NCBI RefSeq assembly: GCF_003268395.1
Contig: NZ_LQXQ01000007.1
Coordinates: forward strand, 42,686 to 106,685
Direction of reading: 5' to 3'
Length of the DNA: 64,000 bases
DNA from: Acinetobacter sp. CFCC 10889
Lineage (GTDB): Bacteria > Pseudomonadota > Gammaproteobacteria > Pseudomonadales > Moraxellaceae
The notes under the pieces were generated by a model. It made no database searches, was not told the DNA's origin, and saw nothing but the letters and a program-made list of their open reading frames with translations. Every line of letters begins with the position of its first letter. Position 1 is the first letter of the stretch. Position numbers and translations under genes: made by a program. Below are positions 52,513 to 62,461 of this stretch, piece after piece.

Positions 52513-53502
52513 TTATTGCGCTTCAAAATAAACCGCATAATCTGTTTGAGGTTCTAGGTTAGCTTGATCAGGATATCGCTTAATCCGCATCATTTTTTGG
52601 CTATCGTTATAATCAACTTCCAAAGTATCAACACACATATAGCCTTTGGCTTGTTTGATGACTAATTCTTGAAGCATGTTTAAAGTTTCATTTACGAGAA
52701 TATCTATTGCCGTGTTATCCAATAAAATCCCGACTTCACCCTCATTAAAAATCGTACCTTTGCGCACATAATTTTTATGGAAAATTGCTTTCGGATCTTT
52801 GATTGGATCTAAACTTTTAATAAAGTTTTGTACGGTTTCAGCAATCTTTTCACCTTCACCTTCTTTAATCAGCATAGATGCACGATCAAATTTTTTATCA
52901 AGTGAAATGAATTGCAGTTGTTCGATACTGATTGAACCATAAGCTTCGTATTCAGTATCACCAAATGTGGTTTTAGAGAAAATTGAGTTCTCACCACGCT
53001 TATATGTTTTTGTACCATCGGCTTGCGTAATTTCCTCACTTGAACTCGCATTTGAAAGCTGTTCGAAATTACCATTACCCAATTGATCAATAAAATCCGT
53101 AATTAATAAAGGACTTGTACGTTTACATTGACTTGATGGCACAACATAACCACGAATTAAGCCTGTAATCGAAGCAACAACATCTATCAAGTTTTTATCT
53201 TTTGCATAATGTAAGTCAAATGACTGATCACGGAATAAATGATGACGAATACAGTTTTGGCTGATGTATAACGGTGTTTCATCAAAATTAATATCTGATG
53301 CTTCTTTACGATATTTATAACCTGTTTCTTCTTTAATTTTACCCGATAAATTACTGAATCCACGTAACTTAGGTAAAGTATGGTTATCAACCGTCTTACC
53401 ATCATTTCCTGTCAATGATGTCGGACCATTCCAATTCACAACCCCATAACCATACGCTGTAATTTTAAAGTCTACACTTTTCACGCCTGTTACTTTAGCC
53501 AT
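52513..53502 (-). CDS. cas7fv: Cas7fv, type I-F2 effector backbone
   Basis: A 329-residue backbone subunit ([40 protein letters not shown]). I moved the start from 53577 to 53502, where AGAGGGGAAATAAC precedes the ATG; the longer frame has no ribosome site and would cover a promoter for the mini-CRISPR. Several copies coat the crRNA spacer. The gene follows the long gap after cas2-3 and so needs its own promoter or readthrough. Confidence 0.88.
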   Translation of the reverse strand: MAKVTGVKSVDFKITAYGYGVVNWNGPTSLTGNDGKTVDNHTLPKLRGFSNLSGKIKEETGYKYRKEASDINFDETPLYISQNCIRHHLFRDQSFDLHYAKDKNLIDVVASITGLIRGYVVPSSQCKRTSPLLITDFIDQLGNGNFEQLSNASSSEEITQADGTKTYKRGENSIFSKTTFGDTEYEAYGSISIEQLQFISLDKKFDRASMLIKEGEGEKIAETVQNFIKSLDPIKDPKAIFHKNYVRKGTIFNEGEVGILLDNTAIDILVNETLNMLQELVIKQAKGYMCVDTLEVDYNDSQKMMRIKRYPDQANLEPQTDYAVYFEAQ

Positions 53503-53557
53503 GTTATTTCCCCTCTTGTTTTGTTGTTGAATAATTAATCTTAGCGATATGTAATAA

Positions 53558-53588
53558 TTGTCCTTTATCTTTTTCACTCTTGTATAAT
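53558..53588 (+). promoter_or_regulatory. Promoter of the crRNA-like RNA
   Basis: A perfect TATAAT (53583-53588) with TTGTCC 19 bp upstream, on the strand opposite to the cas genes. The expected start near 53595 falls immediately before the repeat hairpin that begins at 53596. The 19-bp spacing is longer than ideal. Confidence 0.6.
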
Positions 53589-53590
53589 AG

Positions 53591-53666
53591 TTTTACTACT
53601 GTACAGGTAGCTTAGAAAATAAGAGTTTTTCTTATTACATACACTGCCGTATAGGCAGCTTAAAAT
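53591..53666 (+). ncRNA. Degenerate two-repeat mini-CRISPR encoding a crRNA-like regulatory RNA
   Basis: Repeat 1 (53591-53618) differs from the array repeat at 6 of 28 positions and repeat 2 (53639-53666) at 4. Repeat 1 keeps the exact handle CTTAGAAA. Its stem CTACT-GTACA-GGTAG shows a compensated G-C to A-T pair and a tolerated U-G, so the hairpin is under selection. Repeat 2 keeps the stem CTGCC/GGCAG perfectly. The spacer is 20 nt (53619-53638) instead of 32-33. Its first 11 nt, ATAAGAGTTTT, recur at 53723 behind CC. This fits CreA/CreR-type RNAs that steer Cascade to repress a gene without cutting. The orientation is divergent to cas7fv. Confidence 0.85.
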
Positions 53667-53720
53667 TTGGTATAACCTTGTTCCATTTAGTAAGACTATA
53701 CACGCCCTAAAATAAAAACA

Positions 53721-53742
53721 CCATAAGAGTTTTATTTATATA
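53721..53742 (+). promoter_or_regulatory. Predicted target site of the crRNA-like RNA (CC PAM plus seed)
   Basis: CC at 53721-53722 is followed by a 20-nt site matching the mini-CRISPR spacer at 15 of 20 positions, with positions 1-11 unbroken. Two of the five mismatches are at positions 12 and 18, which are flipped out in type I complexes. A minus-strand TATAGT (53700-53695) lies just downstream for cas7fv, so the bound complex would cover its -35 region. Confidence 0.72.
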
Positions 53743-53831
53743 TTAAAACTCATATATTTTCATTCTATACCATGAATAAGATGCACCAATCACTAGCGCA
53801 CCTATACTTAAAAATGTTATATATTAGACAT

Positions 53832-56783
53832 TTACAAAAAATTCATCATTAAAAACTTTAATTTATCCAATGAGATTGAGCCAATTGGCTGTTGATCTGT
53901 GACTGCGTAATAGATTGCTTCAGGATGTCGAACTCCTGTTCCACCTACCTTATTAAGATCATCTTCGATATAACTTAAATACAGTGGGAAATCGGCATCT
54001 CGTGCATAATTCTCCAATACAGCACAACGAGCTTGTTGTTTTTTCTCAGGAATCCCTTTGACTGGATGTGTCGAATCGACATTACCATGCTTCTGCGCAA
54101 TAAAAGTAATCAATCCTAAATCTCTGATAATATTTAAAGATTCTGTCAGATTGTCATATTCAGTTTTATCATCCAAAGGTGGTGTATAAGCATATTCATT
54201 TTCAAAAATAGGTTGTTTAAAATCATTCAAATTTAAAACAGCCAATTGCACAAAACGACTGTCACCACGTAATGAATTTTTACTGATCTTAGACTTTCTC
54301 TCAGCCGTTTTAGACTTCATGACTTTAGTCGGTTCAGTGACTTTTTTATTCAATAAATCAATGCTTTTCTTTAAAGCCTTGTCCATATCCTGAATAACCG
54401 CAGACTTATCACTCAACTGTTTTTGGTGTGCGTAAAATTCACGATAAAGCGTATATAACTCAGCAATTTTAAAGACTTTTCCATTTAAACGATCTTGCAA
54501 AAAGTCATACCATGCTTTTGTGGTTTGTAAGCTATTCAATTGATTTAAAAAGTAAGCCAATGAACCTTTGCAACTACCATTTTTAACATTTTCAGTAATC
54601 GCAACCTGTAAAATATTCACTGCATCATTTTCACCAAAACGATCTAAACGCCCCATACGCTGCAGCATGTTTTCAGGCGAAGTCATTTCACTCAACATAT
54701 GTTGACTGGTGATATTTAATGAGGCTTGAACAATAGGACCACTTCTTAAAACAGCATATTTTTGTGAACCATTCTTTTTAAAGGAATCAAAGACTTCATC
54801 AAACCATTGCTTTTTATCACTACGCTTATATTTGGAGTGAAATAACACACTATTTTCATGATCTTTCTGATAAATAAAGCCAAGTTGTGCCGTTTGTGCA
54901 GTATTGGAAATAATAAAAGTTTGATCCGAATAAGTTTGATAAAATGGATTACCTTCAATCACAGATTCATCATACTCAATAAAATCAATTTGATACTGAC
55001 TTTGGTTAAAAGATAACATTTCAATCACATCATCTTCGTGTACATTTAAAATATTTTCCAAATAATAGTAATGTGGTGTTGCAGAAACCAATAATGTATT
55101 TTTCTCATAACGTTTACGCATATTCTTATTGGCGATGAGTTCTGCAAATAAAAGATTAAAAATCTCCATGCCAATATATTCATGATATTCATCAAAAACC
55201 ACATGTGCATCCATGAAAGGCAATAAACTATTGACATTGGTATGTGTCACAATCGAACCTAAAATTTGGTCGATTGTGGTAACAACGACATCACCCGAAA
55301 ATGGTTTTGGTTCGTTGAGCGTCTTACCGTTTTCATGAATATATTTAAATTCACCTGTCAAAATTTCAACTTTTGCATCAGGTAAATAATCCTGTGTTAA
55401 TTCTTCAAAAATCCCTTGGCACACTTGCACACGTGGACATACCCAAATAATTTTCTTGGCATCTTTCAGTCTTGCCCATTCCAAAGCAATTTTGGTTTTA
55501 CCACAACCCGCAGGACCTGCAAGTACAGCAATATCACGTAAATCTGCAAGCTCTTGCGCAACTTGATTCTGCTTTTGTGTTCTTTCACTATCAGGGAATT
55601 TCGTTGCTACATTTTTCAAATGTTCTGCTAAATCAGATAAAATTTCCTGATCTTCCAACAATTCATCCAAACGTTTTTCAGCAATAAAATCCACCAAATC
55701 TTGCGCTGTTTGCTTAGATACAATTCGATCAGCACTGATCACACAAGCACGTAATAAATTATGCTGTGCATTAGTTTGAATTTTACCTGTCAATACATCC
55801 GTTGAATCTGTACTTGCATAAGATTTAAAATCGGGAAAGCTTCGACTTTTGAACATATATTCAAAATTTTCAATCAATCCTGTGCAGTCCTCGTCACTCC
55901 AAGGTAAATGTTGTTCTATTAACTCTACTGAATTGAAGTGTTTAGCAATTCCATTCATACGTTTAATAACGTTAGTACTATTTTTTATCAGCACTGCAAA
56001 TTGTTCCGCACCAATATTCTTAATTAAATATTCATATGCCTTATAACTGCCTGTAAAATCATCATTTTGACGATATGGCTTTGCGTGATGCCAATACAAA
56101 ACATGTTGAATACTTTCTTTCTGACGATTATTTAAATTTTTACATTGTTGCTCTAAAAGATTAAATATCAACAATGAAATTTCATTATGACGTGGATGTT
56201 TATCGAAACTAAATTTACCTTTTTCGATATGTTGCCCATCTTCAATATCATCCGGCTGTTTCGCTTTTTTTACCCAATCCTGAAAATGAGGATCTAGCTT
56301 TCCCAAATCATGTAAACAACCTGCTAAAAATGCCACTTTGGAAAGATTTTCATATTCTTCATTATCCACCACTTTTTTAAACAGTAGCTGTGCTAAATAG
56401 CCAATTGCAAATGAATGCTCAGCCAAAGGTTGTAATTGTGTATTTGCGTAAAATTCGTCTTTCTTTGCTTTCATTGTCATCACATCCATAAATACTTCTT
56501 TTTGGGTACTATTCACAGGAACAATCCCCTCTGAATTAAACTTATTTCTATTCCCCACGACCCACAGCAACTCGCTTCTACGTCGTCCACGTATCCAATG
56601 ACAACTCACCGCAGTGCTTTTAGTCACGGTTTTACGAAGCAGCTTTTTCACCGCAATCAAACCATCTTCCGTGATTACGGTTTGCCACGTGTTATCCCCG
56701 ATCCGATCTGCAAAAGCATCGAGTACACGGCGAGTACGAGGAATGGCTTTCTTTTCGCACTGGGAAATAAAGGTCACGATCAT
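53832..56783 (-). CDS. cas2-3: Cas2-3 fusion nuclease-helicase
   Basis: A 983-residue fusion. Cas2 occupies about residues 1-95 (IVTFISQCEKKAIPRTRRVL). The HD nuclease follows (EHSFAIGYLAQLLF, CLHDLGKLDPHF). The SF2 helicase shows AGPAGCGKTKIA (Walker A), VFDEYHEYIG (DExH), LLVSATPHYY and MLQRMGRLDRFGEND (motif VI). It is somewhat shorter than many Cas2-3 proteins (about 1,050-1,100). It overlaps cas1 by 4 bp. It degrades targets and, with Cas1, integrates spacers. Confidence 0.95.
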   Translation of the reverse strand: MIVTFISQCEKKAIPRTRRVLDAFADRIGDNTWQTVITEDGLIAVKKLLRKTVTKSTAVSCHWIRGRRRSELLWVVGNRNKFNSEGIVPVNSTQKEVFMDVMTMKAKKDEFYANTQLQPLAEHSFAIGYLAQLLFKKVVDNEEYENLSKVAFLAGCLHDLGKLDPHFQDWVKKAKQPDDIEDGQHIEKGKFSFDKHPRHNEISLLIFNLLEQQCKNLNNRQKESIQHVLYWHHAKPYRQNDDFTGSYKAYEYLIKNIGAEQFAVLIKNSTNVIKRMNGIAKHFNSVELIEQHLPWSDEDCTGLIENFEYMFKSRSFPDFKSYASTDSTDVLTGKIQTNAQHNLLRACVISADRIVSKQTAQDLVDFIAEKRLDELLEDQEILSDLAEHLKNVATKFPDSERTQKQNQVAQELADLRDIAVLAGPAGCGKTKIALEWARLKDAKKIIWVCPRVQVCQGIFEELTQDYLPDAKVEILTGEFKYIHENGKTLNEPKPFSGDVVVTTIDQILGSIVTHTNVNSLLPFMDAHVVFDEYHEYIGMEIFNLLFAELIANKNMRKRYEKNTLLVSATPHYYYLENILNVHEDDVIEMLSFNQSQYQIDFIEYDESVIEGNPFYQTYSDQTFIISNTAQTAQLGFIYQKDHENSVLFHSKYKRSDKKQWFDEVFDSFKKNGSQKYAVLRSGPIVQASLNITSQHMLSEMTSPENMLQRMGRLDRFGENDAVNILQVAITENVKNGSCKGSLAYFLNQLNSLQTTKAWYDFLQDRLNGKVFKIAELYTLYREFYAHQKQLSDKSAVIQDMDKALKKSIDLLNKKVTEPTKVMKSKTAERKSKISKNSLRGDSRFVQLAVLNLNDFKQPIFENEYAYTPPLDDKTEYDNLTESLNIIRDLGLITFIAQKHGNVDSTHPVKGIPEKKQQARCAVLENYARDADFPLYLSYIEDDLNKVGGTGVRHPEAIYYAVTDQQPIGSISLDKLKFLMMNFL

Positions 56784-57748
56784 AATGCATCCCCATCTAC
56801 ATCATGATTTTTACAAGCTTGCGCTTTCACTTGATCAAACATGAAATCAAGGCAGCGATGTTCGGTAAATTTCTGCAAAACTTGCTGACGAAACTCTTGC
56901 TCGGTCATTTTTTCTTTGGCGCAAATAAAAGCATAGGGCAGAACCACAGCATCCTTGATTAAATCCGCCACATCAAAGACCAAAGCCCCACGACGAGTTT
57001 TACCATGCATCACCGCAAAACCATGTGGAATCCCCAAAACCCAAAGTGTGGTAGCAGCTAAGCCGTAGGCTAAATAATTGCCATGATTGAGGAAGTCATT
57101 GGCTAAATCCCCTTGTTCAGGATTACGGCTAAAATCTTTCGAGCCTGTACGTGTTGCTGCGATTTTATAGAGTTGTTTAGTGGTTGCAGCTTCGGCAAGT
57201 AATAAGTCACCGACTTTATTTAAATTTGGAATTTTCTTTTCAAAGCCATTTAATGCATTTTGAATATCCAGATCATCCAGAAAAAAACCTTCAGTTTTTA
57301 AGTCCCGATCTTTGTCCCAAATTTTTCGGATAAATTCGATCCGTGCAAGCTGGAACTGTTTAGCAACTTCTAAACGCTTCTGATCATCAAACCAGAACTG
57401 CATCCACCCCTGCATGTATTCAGTAGGTCTATACTCACTCTGCGGTGTCATCCATTCTATTTCACAACCCATAAACAATGGCGTTCCGCCACCACCACAA
57501 AAACCGACCAATACGCCTGCACTCGCAAGCATACGCATGGCTGCCTGAGTGATGGACGTACCTGTACCAAGCATCACCACTGTGGTATTGGCTATAGGAA
57601 TATTCCAGTATTGATTTTCATTTTTCGCTTCGGTCAGATACAGTACCCGACCATCTTTTTGCATGACACGGGCGTGCTCAAGATAGTAAATATTGGCACG
57701 TTTAGAATGTAATATCGCCTTTAAATCGCTGGGGTTCAGTTGTTCCAT
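56780..57748 (-). CDS. cas1: Cas1, type I-F integrase
   Basis: A 322-residue Cas1. The metal ligands are visible as Glu in LLLAEAATTKQLYK, His in GFAVMHGKTRRG and Asp in FDVADLIKDA. It is coupled to cas2-3 (ATGA). It is the first gene of the locus; the upstream 196 bp hold no array or leader, so new spacers must go to an array elsewhere, such as the one at the right edge. Confidence 0.96.
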   Translation of the reverse strand: MEQLNPSDLKAILHSKRANIYYLEHARVMQKDGRVLYLTEAKNENQYWNIPIANTTVVMLGTGTSITQAAMRMLASAGVLVGFCGGGGTPLFMGCEIEWMTPQSEYRPTEYMQGWMQFWFDDQKRLEVAKQFQLARIEFIRKIWDKDRDLKTEGFFLDDLDIQNALNGFEKKIPNLNKVGDLLLAEAATTKQLYKIAATRTGSKDFSRNPEQGDLANDFLNHGNYLAYGLAATTLWVLGIPHGFAVMHGKTRRGALVFDVADLIKDAVVLPYAFICAKEKMTEQEFRQQVLQKFTEHRCLDFMFDQVKAQACKNHDVDGDAL

Positions 57749-57898
57749 ATTTATAATAATATGTTATTCAAGTTGTAATTAATTTAGCAGAATAAATTTT
57801 AAACTCTAGTCTTATTTTTAAGCAAAACGACATTTTATGACGCTTATTTTTTATTATAAAGCAACACTTTATAGACATTATATATAATATTAAGCAAT

Positions 57899-57928
57899 AA
57901 AAAACGAGCTATTTACAAGCTCGTTTTA
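57899..57928. terminator. Terminator of the nitroreductase gene
   Basis: AAAACGAGCT-N7-AGCTCGTTTT, a 10-bp perfect stem with T runs on both strands, 17 bp after the minus-strand stop. Confidence 0.8.
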
Positions 57929-57944
57929 ATAAGTCATTTAGATT

Positions 57945-58547
57945 CTATTGAAACACTTTAAAACGCACTGCATCATCTATATAGGTTTTTTCAGCCGCAG
58001 GAGCTTCAACCGAACCAAAAACTAACTGTGCACGTAGTTGCCATGTTGTTGGAATTTCCCATTCCGCATGCACTTGCTCATCCACAATTGGATTATAATG
58101 TTGTAGTGAAGCACCTAAACCTTCTGTATTTAATGCTGTCCATGTTGCAAACTGTGCAATTGCTGTTGAATGTTCTGCCCAAATCGGAAAATTATCTGCA
58201 TAAGATGAAAATTGATCTTGCAAGCTTTTTACCACATCCAAATCTTCAAAAAATAAAACTGTGCCAAATCCTGCTTTAAAGCGATCAATACGAGCATTGG
58301 TTTTTGCAGCACCTGCTTCATCTTTAGCATAGGCTTGTAGTTTTGCTTTGACTAACTCCCAAAATTTTTCATGTTCGGCATTAAACAAAATCACTGCACG
58401 AGAAGACTGTGAGTTAAATGATGATGGGCTTTGCTTGATCGCTGTTTGAATCAAATCAGTCAGTTGCGCTGTGCTAAGCTTTACATCACATCCAATAGCA
58501 TAAATTGTACGTCTATTTTGAATTAAATCTAAAAACTGATTCGACAT
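57945..58547 (-). CDS. Nitroreductase family protein
   Basis: A 200-residue FMN-dependent oxidoreductase of the HBN1/YdgI-like group. RRTIYAIG and SPSSFNSQSSRAVILF carry the FMN-binding Arg and Ser residues; GLGASLQHYNP is the typical later loop. Monocistronic. Substrate unknown (nitro or quinone compounds in the family). Confidence 0.87.
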   Translation of the reverse strand: MSNQFLDLIQNRRTIYAIGCDVKLSTAQLTDLIQTAIKQSPSSFNSQSSRAVILFNAEHEKFWELVKAKLQAYAKDEAGAAKTNARIDRFKAGFGTVLFFEDLDVVKSLQDQFSSYADNFPIWAEHSTAIAQFATWTALNTEGLGASLQHYNPIVDEQVHAEWEIPTTWQLRAQLVFGSVEAPAAEKTYIDDAVRFKVFQ

Positions 58548-58743
58548 TTTTGAAATTCCTTTGCTATTTCCTCGGGGAAATACGAGACCAAACGCTACAA
58601 ATCATTAGAAAAATTAAACAATCTATATTACAGTCATTTTCATCATTCTAAGACTTCATTAGAACAAAAATACCTTAAATTCATCTCTATGCTTATAAAA
58701 AATAAGCATATTAATAGCATTTAAAATATAAAACCGCATAAAA

Positions 58744-58778
58744 AAATGCCAATAAAGTCATTCGATTTATTGGCATTT
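58744..58778 (-). terminator. Terminator of the 58.8-59.3 kb gene
   Basis: AAATGCCAATAAA-N9-TTTATTGGCATTT, a 13-bp perfect stem. The minus-strand transcript would continue into a T run. The rest of the gap 58548-58829 shows no gene. Confidence 0.8.
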
Positions 58779-58829
58779 CAACACTGATGTAGAATTGAGC
58801 ATCTACCTAAAATAAGCAAATATGCTCAA

Positions 58830-59321
58830 TTAAAATTTAGCGTTTAAAACATTGGCTTTTACTTGATCTTTCCACAAATCACGTAAAGTTGGTAAATAGA
58901 ATTTTTCACCAAGCTCGACCAATTCAGTATCAATCAAAGCATGAATTTCATGCATAAATAAATAATCCAACTCAACTGTTACAAGTTGCTTTTGTACTTT
59001 TGCAAATTCTTTACGTTTGGCTTGGGCTTTTTTCACCAATTGATCTGCATAGTTTTTATCTTTAAATTGACCAATGGCATTTAAACGCAATTCGATCACG
59101 CCCCAACCACTGAGTAAAAGTTTAAATGTGGCAAAATCTTGAGTGGTTGATTCCCATGTCATTTTTTCTAAATCTTCATCTGACGGAAGCACAGGTAAAA
59201 GTAGTTCCATAACACTTGGGAAAATCTTTTTAAAATTCAAAATAAATTTAACAGGATGTTCACCCGGATAATCCTTAAATTGAACATTTTTTTGAACATC
59301 CGTCAAATATATATCTAGCAT
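58830..59321 (-). CDS. Hypothetical protein
   Basis: A 163-residue soluble, helical protein (LDIYLTDVQKNVQFKDYPGE, KQLVTVELDYLFMHEIHALI). I use ATG 59321 rather than the in-frame TTG at 59327. The family is not recognised. It has its own terminator and lies beside fumC on the same strand. Confidence 0.65.
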   Translation of the reverse strand: MLDIYLTDVQKNVQFKDYPGEHPVKFILNFKKIFPSVMELLLPVLPSDEDLEKMTWESTTQDFATFKLLLSGWGVIELRLNAIGQFKDKNYADQLVKKAQAKRKEFAKVQKQLVTVELDYLFMHEIHALIDTELVELGEKFYLPTLRDLWKDQVKANVLNAKF

Positions 59322-59426
59322 AACCAATCATCAGCAATAAAATTCTAGTGCGTATTGTACGCACTTCATTTATAGATAGAAACTATTGCTGATGATTTCT
59401 GTACAGATTGTGATTAGTTATACCAC

Positions 59427-60821
59427 TTACTTCGCATTCGGATGCACCATTTTTTCAGGTTGTACCACTTCATCAAATTGTTCAGCAGTCACCAATCCAA
59501 GTTCAACTGCAACTTCTTTTAAAGTTTTACCTTGTTTATAAGCAGTTTTTGCAACTTTGGCTGCATTTTCATAGCCAATGACAGGATTGAGTGCTGTAAC
59601 CAACATCAAAGAGTTATGCAAGAAATAGTCTATTTTTTCACGATTTGGTTCAATTCCGACTGCACAATGTTCATCAAAACTATTACATGCATCGCCCAAT
59701 AACTGGATGGATTGAATTAAATTAAATGCAATCACAGGCATATATACATTCAACTCAAAGTTCCCTGCCGCACCTGCGAAGTTAATTGTGGTGTCATTGC
59801 CCATCACTTGTGCAACCACCATCGTCATCGCTTCACATTGAGTTGGATTGACTTTGCCTGGCATGATGCTTGAGCCTGGTTCATTTTCAGGAATGTGTAT
59901 TTCCCCAAAACCACAGCGTGGACCACTCGCTAACCAACGAATATCATTGGCGATTTTATTTAAACTTGCTGCCAAAGTTTTAAGTGAACCTGAAGCAAAT
60001 ACCGCAGCATCTCGTCCAGCCAAAGCTTCAAATTTATTTGGGTTGCTAATAAATGCCAAACCTGTTAATTGTGCCAATTGCGCTGCTGCTTTTTCCGCAT
60101 AATCAGGATGTGCATTTAAACCTGTGCCCACCGCTGTACCACCAAGTGGTAACTCATATAACCAAACTAAAGCTTGTTCTAAACGTTTGATTCCATTATC
60201 CAATTGTTGTACATAACCACTAAATTCTTGCCCTAAAGTCAACGGCGTTGCATCTTGTAAATGGGTGCGTCCAATTTTTACAATATCTTGAAATTCTTGT
60301 GATTTTAAATTTAACGTATTACGCAGACGTTTGACCGCAGGAATCAATAACTCATTGATATGTAAAGCTGCTGCAACATGAATCGCTGTTGGAAACGAGT
60401 CATTGGTTGATTGTGCACGATTGACATGATCATTCGGATGAACAGGCTTTTGTGAACCCAAAGCATTGCCCAATTTTTGATTGGCAATATTAGCAATGAC
60501 TTCATTACAGTTCATGTTACTTTGCGTACCCGAACCTGTTTGCCATACCACCAATGGAAATTGGCTGTCCCATTGCCCAGAAATTACTTCATCTGCGGCA
60601 TCCACGATATAGTTCGCAAGCTCATCTGGTATTTGTTTCAATTCAGCATTGGTGATTGCTGCGGCTTTTTTCACTAAACCCATTGCACGAATCATAGGGC
60701 GAGGTAAATGTTCATGACCGATTTTAAAATTTTGCACACTACGTTGTGTTTGAGCACCCCATAGCGCCTCACTTGGAACTTCTACATCACCCATAGTGTC
60801 ATGTTCAATACGTGTCTGCAT
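59427..60821 (-). CDS. fumC: Class II fumarate hydratase
   Basis: A 464-residue fumarase. Signatures are [32 protein letters not shown] and [20 protein letters not shown]; the PTQCEA following the signature is typical of FumC and differs from the aspartase at 33.4 kb. Iron-independent fumarase is often made under iron starvation; a good Fur box lies upstream. Confidence 0.93.
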   Translation of the reverse strand: MQTRIEHDTMGDVEVPSEALWGAQTQRSVQNFKIGHEHLPRPMIRAMGLVKKAAAITNAELKQIPDELANYIVDAADEVISGQWDSQFPLVVWQTGSGTQSNMNCNEVIANIANQKLGNALGSQKPVHPNDHVNRAQSTNDSFPTAIHVAAALHINELLIPAVKRLRNTLNLKSQEFQDIVKIGRTHLQDATPLTLGQEFSGYVQQLDNGIKRLEQALVWLYELPLGGTAVGTGLNAHPDYAEKAAAQLAQLTGLAFISNPNKFEALAGRDAAVFASGSLKTLAASLNKIANDIRWLASGPRCGFGEIHIPENEPGSSIMPGKVNPTQCEAMTMVVAQVMGNDTTINFAGAAGNFELNVYMPVIAFNLIQSIQLLGDACNSFDEHCAVGIEPNREKIDYFLHNSLMLVTALNPVIGYENAAKVAKTAYKQGKTLKEVAVELGLVTAEQFDEVVQPEKMVHPNAK

Positions 60822-60912
60822 ACTAACCTCTTGTAAAACCTAAATAATGAGCATCGATCGACAAAGTGTTCAATGTCTTGATCTATTTATGCTAATCAAT
60901 AATTTTAAATAT

Positions 60913-60931
60913 GTAAACAATAATCATTATC
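60913..60931. promoter_or_regulatory. Fur box upstream of fumC
   Basis: The 19-mer ending AATAATCATTATC matches the Fur consensus at 15 of 19 positions, with the right half perfect. It is about 92 bp before the fumC start. Confidence 0.65.
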
Positions 60932-60970
60932 AAATATAATTTTATACAAACATTTCTCATAACGTCTAAC

Positions 60971-61975
60971 CTAACCATTATTTAAAGTATTTTGATAAAA
61001 TTTCCATTCATCTTGAATCATTTTTTGCAATGAACGCTTTGCAGCCCATTTTAAAATATTTTCTGCTTTTGTGCTGTTTGAACCGAGTTGCGCAAGTTCT
61101 TCATATTTATACACCGCTTCAATGGTTGTAATTTCAGCAGCAGTAACGTCCTTCACGATACCAATCAAATTACGGATCGAACTTTGTTCACCTGAAATAT
61201 CAAAGGCTTCACATATATTAAATTGGTTCTGTAGCCAAAATAAACTGGCTTGAATTGCTTCACACACATCTAAAACATGTACAAAACTACGTTCAACTGT
61301 CCCATCTTCAGTATCTGCTTGGTTTTGTAACTCAATGACATCTCGCTGAGCTGCAGCGACTTGTAATAACATTGGAACAATATTTTTAGGTAAAGGATTT
61401 ACAAACTCACCCAATACGCCGTGTTCAAATGCACCAACGATATTCCCCAAACGTAAAATTGCAATACGCCATTCATTGTCTGTTTTATAAGTATCCTGAA
61501 TGATTTCTTCAATCATTTGTTGTGACTTTATATAGGGATTTGGATAAGTATAATTAAAATCAACTTGTTCATGCAGCTCTAAACTTGATTTTCCATACAC
61601 AGCTAAACTGGATAAATGCACCAAACTTCTCACGCCTGTCCGTTGCATAGAACGTAATAAACTCATGATACAACTGACATTATCATTATAATATTCAAGT
61701 GGTTTGAGTTTAGATTCTTCAAGTGATTTAAAACCTGCGGTATGGATCACAGCATCAATGGAATATTGTTCAAACACTTTATTTAAAGCTGGCGTATTAC
61801 GAACATCAATTTTTACAAATGGAATATACATGCCTGCAATATATTCAAGCCGTTCTAAAGTTTGTAAATTTGCATTGGCTAAGTTATCCACAATGACGAC
61901 CTCTTGCCCTTGAGCAAGCAAGCTAATCACCACATGCGAGCCTATAAAGCCTAAACCACCAGTCACTAAAATCAT
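60971..61975 (-). CDS. NAD-dependent epimerase (GalE-like UDP-sugar 4-epimerase)
   Basis: A 334-residue extended SDR. The NAD motif is ILVTGGLGFIGSHVV. The catalytic Ser region is LVHLSSLAVYG, and the active-site YxxxK is expected at YPNPYIKSQQM, where it reads YIKSQ. The start at ATG 61975 follows AAGGAG. It most resembles UDP-glucose 4-epimerase, but the YxxxK spacing differs slightly, so another UDP-sugar is possible. Confidence 0.8.
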   Translation of the reverse strand: MILVTGGLGFIGSHVVISLLAQGQEVVIVDNLANANLQTLERLEYIAGMYIPFVKIDVRNTPALNKVFEQYSIDAVIHTAGFKSLEESKLKPLEYYNDNVSCIMSLLRSMQRTGVRSLVHLSSLAVYGKSSLELHEQVDFNYTYPNPYIKSQQMIEEIIQDTYKTDNEWRIAILRLGNIVGAFEHGVLGEFVNPLPKNIVPMLLQVAAAQRDVIELQNQADTEDGTVERSFVHVLDVCEAIQASLFWLQNQFNICEAFDISGEQSSIRNLIGIVKDVTAAEITTIEAVYKYEELAQLGSNSTKAENILKWAAKRSLQKMIQDEWKFYQNTLNNG

Positions 61976-62461
61976 TGTATAGATACTCCTTATAATAATC
62001 ATGTACTTAAAACTTATTGGTGTAATTTTGGTGTTGCCACGTATTTATCCACAGCCTTTAAGAACAAAACAACTAACATGAGATTTCCCTAAATCAGCTT
62101 AATTTTAAGACATCTCTTTTACTATTTTACAACTTCTTAATATTCTATATGTTGCAGTTATAGCTATTAACTGTATCTTGTTGATGTCAAAAATTAGAAT
62201 CAATTATTTAACACAAAATGTGGGACATTGGGAAAAAATAAGATCAAAGTATTCAATTTAAAATATTTGCATATACCTATAACGTCCTCCAGATAATGAA
62301 GTCAAAAAAACTAGTAATGGATGAAAGGTTTTTTTATCAGGTAAAAAGACTTATATATGTATTCAAGTATTAATTTAAAATAACAAAAAAATACAAGAAC
62401 TTAAATTAATTTGAATTACATTTAATAATCTTTATTTTATTACTCAGTTTAAGAGAAAATT
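61976..62461. other. 486-bp AT-rich gap without a recognisable gene
   Basis: No open frame with a ribosome site, no tRNA and no strong hairpin is seen. It contains the divergent upstream regions of the epimerase (minus) and the lipocalin (plus). Confidence 0.6.

Noticed and set aside
53503..53577. The longer N-terminus of cas7fv
   Set aside because: No ribosome site before 53577, while a strong one precedes 53502, and the extra segment overlaps the promoter of the crRNA-like RNA.
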